Positions 1 through 9,893 of a stretch of 64,000 bases of DNA are shown in pieces (position 1 is the stretch's first letter; each line of letters opens with the position of its first letter). The DNA comes from Vombatus ursinus (Eukaryota; Chordata; Mammalia; Diprotodontia; Vombatidae): positions 2,592,419 through 2,656,418 of the forward strand of contig NW_020954626.1 of assembly GCF_900497805.2 (NCBI RefSeq). The letters are read 5' to 3'. The notes under the pieces are model-generated. The model had not been told where the DNA came from. It saw nothing but the letters and a program-made list of their open reading frames with translations, and searched no databases. Both the position numbers and the translations under genes were made by a program.

Positions 1-272
1 CCTCCATTTACCTCCTTCTCCTCCCCCTTTTTCTCTCCCTTTCTCTCACTGTCTTTCTCCCTTCTTCCTCCCTTTGTCTCTCTCTCTCCCTTCTCTCTTT
101 CTCTGTCTCTGTCTTAGTCTCTCCCCTCCTCCCCTTCTCCCCTTCTGCCTCTTCTTCCCCTCTCTTCTCCATCTATGCTCTCCCCCTCTCCCTCCCTCTT
201 TCTCTCTGTCTCTCCTCTCCTCTCTTTCTCCCTGTCTCTGTCTGCCTGCCTGCTTGTCTGTCTGTCTGTCTG

Positions 273-337
<65 letters not shown>
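1..337. repeat. Compound microsatellite: polypyrimidine, (CTGT)n, (CA)n, (GA)n
   Basis: A CT-rich tract at 1-256 passes into (CTGT)n at about 257-273, (CA)n at 280-311 and (GA)n at 311-337. The open frames across it are low-complexity artefacts. Confidence 0.95.
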
Positions 338-342
<5 letters not shown>

Positions 343-1392
343 GTACTAGGCTTCTAACATCACACAGTTTGGGAGACCACAAACTTCTAGAGCAGTATAG
401 GATTTTCTAGACAATTTCATCAGCTCTTGAATAAAATAAAAATTTTAAACAAATTTGTTTTAATTCCCCCCCCAACATTAAAAGTGCAGTGTCAGTGTTA
501 ACTACAAGGCTTTGAACACAAACTAATGACTATCTTAATTTGAGTTTAATGAGCAAACATTTGTATCCTATGTAGCCTTTCGCTTTTTTTTTTAAGTAAG
601 AAGGAAATCACAGATCACAGGTGGGTAGTAGATATGTCTTGCTCAGAAAATGAGCTTTGAGAATGAGAGAAAAATAACCACATGCAAAAAAAAAATAACA
701 CCCTGTGACAGAATTATTGGATCTCATTACCAATTTGGCAGGCTGTCCTTCCCTGCACTGCTTAGCAGGAGCCCTCTGTAAAAATGTGGTGTACAGAAAT
801 AAGGCAGAGTTCCCAGGTCAGTTCAGTCCAAGAAATTACAACCACAAATTATTCAGGATTAACTAATACTCTGTTTATTATAATAATTATCAATAAATAT
901 CATCACAGAATAATGATGATGGCGCCTGTATAGAACATTTGGCTTGTCCGAAGAAACCACTAGAAATTTAAATCAGATTTACATCCTAGATAGACGAGAT
1001 GTCATTGCACAGAATTCAATCAATTTGATCAGTGTCTGCTCTATGTCTAGCCCTGTGCTAGTGCTGAGACAAGGGGAACAAAAGAAATATAAGATTGTGT
1101 CCCTGCCCTTGAGAGGACTACAGCAAAAATTGGTCAGTAAATCCAGCCAAAAATGAGTCTGTGGGCCCCAGTATATATGAGGTGAACAGTCTTCCTAGAG
1201 TTCTAGATTGACATCATCCTTTTGGTTTTCTGGTGATATGAAAGGGATAGGAAAAGCATTGAGCAGTCAAGAAATTATGTCATTAGGAATTCTCACCTGT
1301 AGAAAATTTACATCTCAGAGAAAAGAGAGGCACTGTAGAAAAAAAAGGATATGTTTGGAGCTAAACAGAAAGATGATAGAAATTTAAAGAAC

Positions 1393-1905
1393 CATAGAAT
1401 ATTGGAGTTGAAAGGGACTTTAGAGATCATCTGGTCCAGTGGTATCCATAAAATAGAAACAGGGGCCACTAAACTATACATAAGGATCCCTATGGGCCCC
1501 TTATTGACTTAGTTTTAAAAGTTATGTTATCTATGTTTTATTGTATTTTATTATTCTTTTATTATGTTACTTAATACTATTTATTAATAATTTTATTTAA
1601 AATGGATTGTTTATATTACAGTTAATATAATTATATTGCTATCAAATATATTTAAAATATTTTCTATCAAATTTATTTAAAATATTTTCTATTATTAAAA
1701 TAATAATTCTTCTTGCTTATTGAATAACATATTTGTATTTATTTGTCATATACTTATTAATTACATTTTAATCTGGTATAGGGGCACACAGCCCAATGTT
1801 TGACATCTCTGATCTAATTAAAATCCCCTCATTTTCCACATGAGTAAATGGAGGCCCAGACAGGTGGAGTTACTTGTCCAGGATCACCCAGCTAATTAGT
1901 AGAAA
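1393..1905 (-). repeat. MIR-type SINE split by a hAT-like insertion
   Basis: 1393-1436 (tagaatattggagttgaaa, then gggacttt) and 1812-1905 (tcccctcattttccacatg, then gagttacttgtccaggat) are the two halves of one reverse MIR-type SINE. The 375 bp between them is a separate element. Confidence 0.75.
1437..1811. mobile_element. hAT-like non-autonomous DNA transposon with 8-bp target duplication
   Basis: The ends are CAGTGGTATCC and the inverse of CAGAGATGTCAAAC, matching the CAGNGGTGTCAAAC ends of hAT (Charlie-type) elements. The interior is AT-rich (TTTATT-type runs) with GGGGCC-like subterminal blocks at both ends. Flanking octamers atctggtc (1429-1436) and atctaatt (1812-1819) are the diverged 8-bp duplication typical of hAT elements, and the MIR sequence resumes right after. 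No transposase frame is present. Confidence 0.65.
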
Positions 1906-2295
1906 AACCATTTATAATCATATGTCCCAACATCAAAACTATCTCAAAGTTGAAAAATCATTCTTTAATTAAAATGACCAAAGTTATGTCAATCACCAGC
2001 TTCAGGGAGGGAGGTTTTTAGAAGCTTTTTAAATGTCCATGGATGTGTTAACACAGGCTGAGTCCCTGTTCTTGTCCTACTAGAAATAGAATCCCAGAAA
2101 ATCAAACTGTCCAAAAAGAAAAGGAAAAAGTCACTTGTGACCAAACTTTCAGATTCTTGAGGACATGAAACTTCTGTCAGAATCCCAAGTCAAGCTGGAA
2201 AATGTGGTCTTCCTCTCTGACGTACCATGTTTTCCTGTGAAATGAAGATAATTTCCCAATCTCAAGGGACTGTGCTCATCATAACTTAGGATCAG

Positions 2296-2815
2296 CACAG
2301 TACAATGTAAAGAGCATTCACTTGGAGTCCACAGAACTGGGTCCAAATCCCATCTCTGGCACTGACCTTGGCCAAATCACTTCACATTGTTGGGCCTCAG
2401 TTTCCTTATTTACAGATGAGGGGGTTGGACCACAACCCAAGAACTATACAAACAAAATTATAAAAAACTTGTTATACAAATCAGATTTAAATAATTGGAG
2501 AAATATTCATTGTTCATGGGTAGGTAGAGTCAATATAATAAAAAACAATTTCACCTAATGACAATTTTACCTAAATTAATGTATATATTCAATGCCATCC
2601 CAATTAAATTAGGAAAAAATTATTTTACTGAATTAGAAAAAATAATAACAAAATTCATTTGGAAGAACAAAAAGTCAAGAATATCGAAGGAAATAATGGA
2701 AAAAATGTAAAGGAAGGAGGTTTAACAATATCAGATTTTAAACTATATTACAAGGCAGTAATTATCAAAACTTGCCAATGTCCTTCCCAGCTCTAAATAC
2801 ATGATCCTACGAATT
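2296..2815 (+). repeat. MIR/MON-type SINE interrupted by an L1 fragment
   Basis: 2296-2437 reads as a forward core-SINE (cttggagtccacagaactgg, cctcagtttccttatttac, gggggttggac). Its usual 3' end (cttcccagctctaaatacatg) appears only at 2782-2815, after the L1 piece. Confidence 0.7.
2438..2778 (+). mobile_element. L1 ORF2 fragment, truncated at both ends
   Basis: The forward translation contains [19 protein letters not shown], equivalent to the L1 ORF2 motif WKNIPCSWIGRINIVKM that follows the reverse transcriptase. It continues with degraded AIPI-L...FTELEK...[11 protein letters not shown] and GGLTISDFKLYYKAVIIK-like sequence. It carries stops and is inactive. Confidence 0.8.
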
Positions 2816-3544
2816 AGGAAATATCCCTTTAATAACTCCAGTTCTGCCTGGAGGGTGTGGCCAACTGAGTAACCCAGAGACTACAAAAGCAAAAGCCTAT
2901 ACTTCTATGACTGATTCTCTGATTCAGAGACCCTTCTTTCACAACCCTGGATGGCTTGAGTCTTAATTGTTTCTGACAAAGTGGCCCAGAACTTTCTGCC
3001 TTCAGCTTATGTTGAACCTTGCCCCTCCTCTCTTTTCACCATCTGTCCAGCCTAACTTCACGCATGGCTTGTGCCTGCTCTATCCTCCATTGACTTCAGC
3101 AGCCATCTTCTGCACATCACCATCATGGCCTTTATGGAGGTCCCCAAATATCCTCAGGACTGGCAGCTCTGTTGCCCAATCTAATTCTCAATAGTAGGTA
3201 CATCTTTGTCATTATAGAGCTTCTCTTTTTGTAGGTGTTAATTTCTGAAGGCAGATTCTGAAGTGACAGACACCTCTAATCTCTAAGACCTGAAACTCTT
3301 CATCCCATCTCAGGGTTGCTTCCCAAAAGGGGAGCCTAGTTGGGGGTAATGCCCTTCTAGACAATTTTAATTTGAACCCAAATTCCCTACCTCTAAATCT
3401 AGCAAGTTCTCCATTGTAACTCACTAATTATAACTCCACTAAGAGTCCTGTGGGAAATGGAGGGGTCTCTCCTTGGCCACACTTCTTCATTGTTTCTAAT
3501 TCCCTCTTCTCTATAACTTGATTCCTCTTGTCATATAATCATGG

Positions 3545-3960
3545 ATTTAATTAGGAGTCTTAAAGATTATCTAGTTCAATCTCCTCATTTTATAATGAGA
3601 AAACTGAGACCCAGAGAAGTTGACTTGCCCAAGGCCACAATAGTATTTATATAGCACCTATTATGTGCCAGATACTTTACAAATATTATCTGATTTGATC
3701 CTCACAACTCCAGGAATTAGGTGTTATTATTATCCCCATTTTATAGTTAAGGAAACAGAAGGAAATAGAAGCTAAGTGACTTGTACAAGGACACGCAGCT
3801 AGTAAATGTCTGAGGCTGAATTTGAATTCAAATCTTCCCAACTCCAGGCCTACTGCCCTATCCACTGTACCATCTATCTATTAAGCGATCAAACTGGAAT
3901 TTGAACCCAAATTCTCTACCTCCAAATCTAGCAACTTTTCTATTATAACTCACTACTGAT
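3545..3960 (-). repeat. MIR inserted in another MIR
   Basis: An outer reverse MIR (3545-3639: catttt...gagaaaactgagaccca...cttgcccaaggcc) breaks off and resumes at 3881-3960 (tttgaacccaaattctct). Between them lies a nearly full reverse MIR (3640-3880) from tatttatatagcacctatta to tatccactgtacc. A lone remnant of the same kind lies at 3350-3420. Confidence 0.7.
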
Positions 3961-4534
3961 CTGTCATCAGTCATGTAAATGAGGGCACTAGAATGACAGA
4001 ACAGTGCCATGCTGTAAGACATGATCTTAGTACATTGATACATAGAGCAACAGGTTAAATTGACCTAATGCAAATCATCAAACCTTATTGTGACCAACAG
4101 TGGGCAGTGAAGTAGAAAGCTGAAGGCATAGTGTTATGGATATTAGAGGCAACTTCCCATTCTTAACTAGGTTGCTGCCCAAGAACTTCTATTTTTTTTT
4201 TAGATTTACAGCTAACACAAGGTGAAAGGATATGCCAAAGTTTGGGGAGGGGAGGGATGGGGGAGGTTGAGGTCACATCCCTTGGTGCTAATATAGTTCA
4301 ATGGATTGCCCACAGAAAATAAAACTGTTGAAGTCAGAGCTCCATCTCTCTGGCCAAGCAGAGTTGGAAGGGTACTAAATACTGAAGGTTGTGAAAGTTC
4401 AAAAGTGCTTTCAGAAAATTTTAAAGCATGTAATTTAGGTAGATAAGCAGGGGAAGACCAGATTTTGGAGAATCTTGAAAGCTAGACATACATAGTGAAT
4501 GCAGCAGATAACAGGAAGCCTTCATAGGGTCTTC

Positions 4535-4830
4535 ATTTATAGGATTATAGGTTTAGAGCTAGAATGACCCTTAGAGAATATATAGTCCAGTCCTCTGATT
4601 TCACAAATAAAGAAACTGAAGCCCAGAGAGTGAAGTCATTTGCCCAAGGTTATAGAATCACAGACTCTCCAAGTGAAATGAAACATCAGAGGTCAGTTAG
4701 CCTGGCTTCAGCCTGTACAATTAAATAACTAACCTCTCTGGGGCTCAGTTTCCTTATTTGCAAGATAAGGAACTTGGACTCAATTGCTTCTAAAGTTCCT
4801 TTTAGCTCTACATTATGATCTTAATTATTT
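4535..4830. repeat. Two MIR-type remnants, reverse then forward
   Basis: 4535-4655 is a reverse MIR (aagaaactgaagcccagag). 4720-4830 is a forward copy (cctctctggggctcagtttc, ending ccttttagctctacattatg). Confidence 0.65.
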
Positions 4831-5037
4831 AACATTTCCCTAGGTACTTTTATTCCTTCTAAAATCTTAGAGCATCATCCCCTCCTCTAACCCCTGCTTA
4901 TTTGAGATAGACCCACAGGGCTATTCTGGACAAGAATAGTAACTGATATTTATTTAATGTTTTCAAGTTTACATTATCTCATTTAATCATTTGATTGACA
5001 ATTTATTTATCCATATTTCAATGTTAGATTCAGTCTT

Positions 5038-5290
5038 GGGGCAGGTAGTTGGCTCAATGGATAGAGTGGTGGGCTTGGAGTCAGGAAGACTTATCTTTCC
5101 TGAGTTCAAATCTGGCCTTAGACACTTACTGTGTGATCCTAAGCAAGTCACTTAACCCTGGTTGCCTCAGTTTCCTCATCTGTAAAATGAGCTAGAGAAA
5201 AAAATGGTAAACCACTCTAGTGTCTTTGCCAAGAGAACCCCAAATGGGGTCAGGAAGAGTCAGACATAACTAAAAAATGACTGAACAAGG
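5038..5290 (+). repeat. MAR1-type marsupial SINE
   Basis: The tRNA-like head (ggcaggtagttggctcaatg), core (cacttaaccctggttgcctc), then the RTE/BovB-like tail (atggtaaaccactctagtgt, ggggtcaggaagagtcagac) and a final ctgaacaagg are all present. Confidence 0.85.
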
Positions 5291-5689
5291 TTCTGTCTTA
5301 ACCAATCAAGCAGCCTCTTCCTCTATATTCTATCCCCATATGATAAGAACAGATTAAAGAATAGACTAAAAGGAGACACAGGGAACAGAAAGCTCAGCTT
5401 GGAGGCAAATTTAGTAATTCAGGCACTAGTGAATAAGCGAAAGCAGGCAGAAATAAAGCATGCAAGTGCCAAGGATCTATAATCAGGATCACACAAGACC
5501 TGACAGCTATCACTTTAAAGGGGAGGAGAGCTTCACCTTAGACAATTTCAGAAAAGTTAAGTATTTCTCCACTTCTAGAGTAAGGAAATGGAATTGTCCC
5601 CAAGCCCAGAGAATTATAGGACTATCCCAAGTAATTAAAAAAAAATAACAATCTAGGTGGAAACATCCTCCATGAATGCAGATCACAGG

Positions 5690-5815
5690 CAACTCCTGTG
5701 TAAGGCACTGAGATATTAAGTAAACTGCCCAGGGTCACACAGCCAGTATGTGTCTGCGGCAGGACTGGAACCAAGGTCTTCCTAACTCTAAAATCAACTC
5801 TTTCTCCACTGCCTT
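5690..5815 (-). repeat. MIR remnant
   Basis: Reverse MIR core: aactgcccagggtcacacag, then ggaccaagg-like and tcttcctaactctaaaatc. Confidence 0.6.
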
Positions 5816-6299
5816 TCTCTCCCCAACATTCATGCTAATAGAACTGCACAGAGTGGGCAGACAAGAAAGAAAAACCAAAGTTCTAGCACTTGCACCAGGC
5901 AAACAAAACTCGTGGCTTTCTTTTCCCTGAAAAACATGCTCACTACAGTAGCTACAAGTCATAGGGCCAAACAATAAAGGGCATTCATTAGTGACCATTG
6001 TATCAAACTTGCCGACCTCACTTTCTCTAAGTAGTGTGGAGGCAAAATGATTGAGCCACAATAGGAAATTTTACTGGGAAATGAAGACTGGACTTTGTTA
6101 TACTTCTAACACCCCATTCTTCTAGCTCTGTGACAAATAAAAATTTCCCAAGAAACAAGAGAGAATATTTTGGTAAGGCTTGCTAAAGGAAAGATTTTTC
6201 CTACATTCCATCATCTAATAATTGAATTCCACACAAAAATAGAAATAGACAAAATACTTAACCATGCTTTGGGAATTGTGTTTTTTATGTTACCACTCT

Positions 6300-6420
6300 T
6301 TAAGCAGCAATTTCCTCATCCATAAAATAAGGATAATAATAATTAGCACTTATGTTAGAGGGTTATGAGAACCAAATGAGAAGATATATATAAAGGACTT
6401 TACAAATCTTAAATCAATAC
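6300..6420 (+). repeat. MIR remnant
   Basis: Forward MIR 3' half: atttcctcatccataaaata, ggataataataattagcac, then aatgagaagatatatataaa. Confidence 0.55.
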
Positions 6421-6894
6421 ATAAATGATGGTTCTTACATAATTATTCTACAATATGTAATTATACTATGCGCTATATATAATCATGTAATAATGATGAT
6501 TGTTCCCTTCTTCCACCTTAGACTGTTTCAGAAAAAGATTAAGAGACCACAAGCAGAATTATAAGGTGGCAAAATCCTTTCACTCTTATAAAACCTCTAA
6601 AATGATGGTCCCTGACATGTCACACACATGCATTTTAAAAAAACAACATTGTTTTTTATTTTAATATGATAATTATTCAGGATATACCTCCAACCCATTC
6701 TCTGACCACTTGTAACAAAGAAAAAAAAAGATTCAGTGCTACCTAAGAGATTACAATCATTTGAAGTACCAAAATAAATATGATTTAGGGATTAATTGTA
6801 ATTGTATTCTAATGCAATATAAATTATTTGAATGCAATTTGCCAGATTTCCCCAAAGTAATGGTCTTCTTGGCAGTATTCATAGGTTAATTAGT

Positions 6895-7060
6895 TAATTT
6901 TAGAACTAGTAGGGGACTCAGATATCACTAAGTCGAACCCCCTAATTTTATAGATGAGGAAACTGAGGCTCAGAAAGGTTAAATGACTTGCCCAGGGTTA
7001 CCCAGCCAGCCAATGTTCAAACCATGATTTAAAATTATAATACCCAGGCTCTTTTCTGGT
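6895..7060 (-). repeat. MIR remnant
   Basis: Reverse MIR: atagatgaggaaactgaggc, aatgacttgcccagggttac. Confidence 0.65.
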
Positions 7061-7099
7061 CATAGCTTTCAAGTAAACTAATGATTCTTAAATTATCTC

Positions 7100-7720
7100 T
7101 CCTGATCTGTTTGCTGGATCAATTTTTTTTATATTAGATACCTTACATTTTCTTGTTTTTTAGTCTTTTGCATTTGTTTTAATATTTCTTGTCTCACAGA
7201 GTCATTAACTTTTATTTGGCCCATTCCAATTTTGTTGTTTGGGTAAGGTTTAGTACCTCTTGCACTGAACTGTTAATTCTCTTTCCAAGTCTTTCCTTCC
7301 TCTAGCATTCTCACTTCATTTACAAAATCATTTTTTAAACTCTCTTAAAAGTTCTTGCTAAATTTCTTTCAGGAATTCTGGTTGAACTTGTGTCAAACCT
7401 GTATTTTTGTTTGAGGCTTTGTAGATGTTTTGAAGTCATTCTCTTCTGGGGGTATTGTGCCTTGGTTATCACTATCACCTTAATCCCTCTTTATGGTGAG
7501 AGCCTTATTTTACTCATTCTTCTAGCCTTACTTCCTGAATTAAGCACTTTTGGAATGTCCAGACATCGCTTGGCCTTGTTTTGTATTTTCTTGGTCCCGT
7601 CTACTTGTCTAACTGTTCCTGAATCTTTGTCAAAGAAAAGTGAGTGTCCCCCAGGGCTCTGTGCTGGGCCTGCTTTTCTTCCTCTTTTATACTATGTCAC
7701 TTGGTGATCTCATCAGCCCC
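7100..7720 (-). mobile_element. Probable degraded LINE (L1/HAL1-like), with a short CR1/L2-like piece
   Basis: T-rich sequence such as ttcttgctaaatttctttca resembles the reverse of an L1/HAL1 ORF1 coiled-coil region. The stretch at 7640-7720 (gtcccccagggctctgtgct) encodes VPQGSVLGLLF-like residues on the plus strand, recalling the GVPQGSVLGPLLF motif of CR1/L2 reverse transcriptases. Both are degraded and the assignment is tentative. Confidence 0.35.
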
Positions 7721-7929
7721 AATGGTTTTATCATCTCTAGAATCTGCTAGAAGTCGTTAGTTGTAATGATGGCTAAAGGGAGAGCTGGGCTATGATCCTT
7801 CTCACGGCTGACATATTTATTGTAAATCATATGTTTTTGTTTTATTATTGGTTGCTTTATTAATAAATAGTATGCTATAGTCAGTAACCTGCATGCTTAT
7901 TTAAGCCTAGGAGATTAGGGGTTTTGATC

Positions 7930-8075
7930 TATAGATAGATGTCTATAGATATGTATTTGTATAGATATCTACATATATATAGAGAGAGAGAGACAGACAG
8001 AGACCAAGACAGAGAGATAGAGAGAGACAGAGAGAGAGAGAAACAGAGACAGGGACAGAGATAGAGGAGCAAAAA
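7930..8075. repeat. (GATA)n/(GA)n simple repeat
   Basis: A TATAGATA-rich stretch runs into imperfect (GAGA)n/(CAGA)n. Confidence 0.9.
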
Positions 8076-8347
8076 CTTAGGAGAAAAAAATTCTCTAATT
8101 TAATTAAATAATATTTAACAAACTGGGATGGGGGCTCAAAGATGACTGATTAATGAGATGAATTTTTAATAATTAATAAGAAAATATGAAAACATACCCT
8201 TTGATTGTCTTAGAATCCAGAAAGAGAAAAATGAATAAGTAAAATGAGTTAGTCCCCATGATTTTGAGGATCACTTTTGATAGGGCCCAAGAAATCAGGG
8301 AGGCCAGGATTTGCTGGTTCCCATTGATGCTCCCTTCTAAGCTTTTG

Positions 8348-8790
8348 GTTTTTTTTTTTTTTTTTGAAATAGATTTTTGATGGATCCATTTATTTTTAAA
8401 TGGCCTACATTTTTCTTTCTATTCCTCCCTCCCAGAGAGCCATCCTTAGAACAAATAACTTTTTAAAAAAAGAGAGGAAAAAAAATCAGCAAAACCAATG
8501 AACACACACAAAAAAATTATGACATTATGTGCCATGTTCCATGAACTATGATTTCTGCAAAGACGTGGGCAGAGGTATCACTCATATCTCTTCCTTGGGA
8601 CCAATCTTAGTCTTTATAATTTTGCAACATTCAATTTCAAATGTTTTATAGTTGTTGCTCTTTCTATGAACATTGTTGGAGCTATTGTGTTGATTGTTTT
8701 CCTGACTACTTATTTCACCTTGCCTCAGTTCATATAAATTTTTCCATGCTTCTCTGTATTGTTCGTCATTTCTTGTAGAATGGTGATATT
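8348..8790 (-). mobile_element. L1 3' end, reverse
   Basis: A T-run followed by the inverse of a marsupial L1 3' end: tttttccatgcttctctgta, cgtcatttcttgtagaatgg. The same landmarks recur in the L1 copy at 37240-38408. Confidence 0.6.
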
Positions 8791-8794
8791 CCAC

Positions 8795-9100
8795 TAACAA
8801 TAATAGCTAACATTTGTATTGTGTTTATTATGTGCTAGGAACTATGCTAAGCCCTTTACAATTATTATCTCATTTGATCCTCACAACAACCCTGGGCAAG
8901 TCCCTTAACCCTGTTTGCCTCAGTTTCCTCATCTGTAAAATGAGCTGGAGAAGGCAATGGCAAACTGCTCCAGTATCTTTGCCAAGAAAACCCCAAATGG
9001 AGGTCACAAAGAGTCAAACATGACAAGATACAACTAAACAACAACAAGCTTCCTGACTCCAGGCCCTGCACTCTATCCACTGTGCCACCTAGCTACTTAC
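8795..9100. repeat. MIR carrying a MAR1 tail (composite SINE)
   Basis: 8795-8890 is a reverse MIR (gtgtttattatgtgctagga, ctcatttgatcctcacaac). At 'accctgggcaagt' it switches to a forward MAR1 core and tail (8890-9045), and at 9046-9098 MIR resumes (cttcctgactccaggccctg, ccactgtgccacctagctac). Confidence 0.7.
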
Positions 9101-9737
9101 CTTGTTTATAGTATAGTATGGTATTGCAAACCCTATTGTATTTAACCTTGTAGTTACTGCATTACCCTTGCCTAATTCTTCCTCTTTCCTGTTGCCAAAA
9201 ATCTAACCCACTATGAGATCATTTCTCTTCCCTTCCTCTTTCCTCCCAGATTGCCTAAGTGTCACATCTACTTGACTTTTCCAACCTACTTTTTATTCTA
9301 GCCTGACTTATTTTCTAAGGCCTCCTCAGGAGATACTTAAGTTTCTTTTTTGGTTAAAAAAAAACATTAAAAGTTTCCTCAAAGGGATCCATCTTGGTTG
9401 CAAATTCAGTGTCATTTATTACCTACAAGTGACAGTGTAGTTCCTGTTGAAATGGATTCTGATTTTTTTTTTACCTACTTCTGTCATGTAGGTTAAATCA
9501 AAAGATTCTGGGGAAACTGAGCCAATTAGAAGCCTAATAGAAATCAAATTCTTTCATGTAAAAACTTTACTAGCTTTGATATTCTATTATATCTCTAATA
9601 TTTGGGACTGCTATAGATCATTATAATTTGTTGGAGGAGGAGGTTTTCCCAAACAAAGGTTTGGTTTTTCTTTAGGGTGAGCAGGAAATTTTTGGTGATC
9701 CTTTGCACTATATGGCTAATGTATCATTTATTCTTAG

Positions 9738-9893
9738 GGCCGCCTGGGGCCATAGGACATCAAGGGGAGAAAGGAGAAAAGGGAGACCCTGGTGAATTAG
9801 GCTTGCCTGGAAATGATGGTCCCCCAGGAGAGAAAGGTGAAAGAGGAGAGAAAGGAGACAAAGGGGACCCATCCAATGATGTGCTTCCTACAG
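9738..9893 (+). CDS. GLDN: GLDN collagen-like exon (15 Gly-X-Y triplets)
   Basis: This exon of 156 nt (52 codons, phase 1 at both ends) lies between acceptor 'ttcttag' and donor 'cag|gtaagag'. It encodes an unbroken run of 15 Gly-X-Y triplets starting [18 protein letters not shown], then leaves the repeat as SNDVLPT. SNDVL is a recognisable gliomedin sequence between its two collagen blocks. Lys/Glu/Asp-rich triplets (GEK, GER, GDK) are typical of stable triple helices. Collagen-mediated trimerisation is needed for gliomedin to cluster its axonal ligands. Compared with my memory of the human protein there is at least one extra triplet near [15 protein letters not shown]. The reading frame runs open into the intron, but the strong donor and the phase-1 pattern fix the end. 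Confidence 0.95.

Larger units (their letters stand above)
1..9737 (+). other. GLDN intron upstream of the first visible exon
   Basis: No Gly-X-Y or gliomedin-like exon is seen on either strand before 9738. The stretch is intron made of simple repeats (1-337, 7930-8075), MIR/MAR1 SINEs, L1 pieces and a hAT-like element listed separately. The parts 341-1390, 5295-5690 and 9100-9737 hold nothing I recognise. Confidence 0.6.

Noticed and set aside
74-343. Ser/Leu/Pro/Cys-rich frames on both strands
   Set aside because: Translations of a CT/CA/GA microsatellite.
7390-7707. 105-codon plus-strand frame with a VPQGSVLG-like stretch
   Set aside because: Only the short 3' part recalls a CR1/L2 reverse transcriptase; the rest is T-rich degraded repeat, so it is not a gene.
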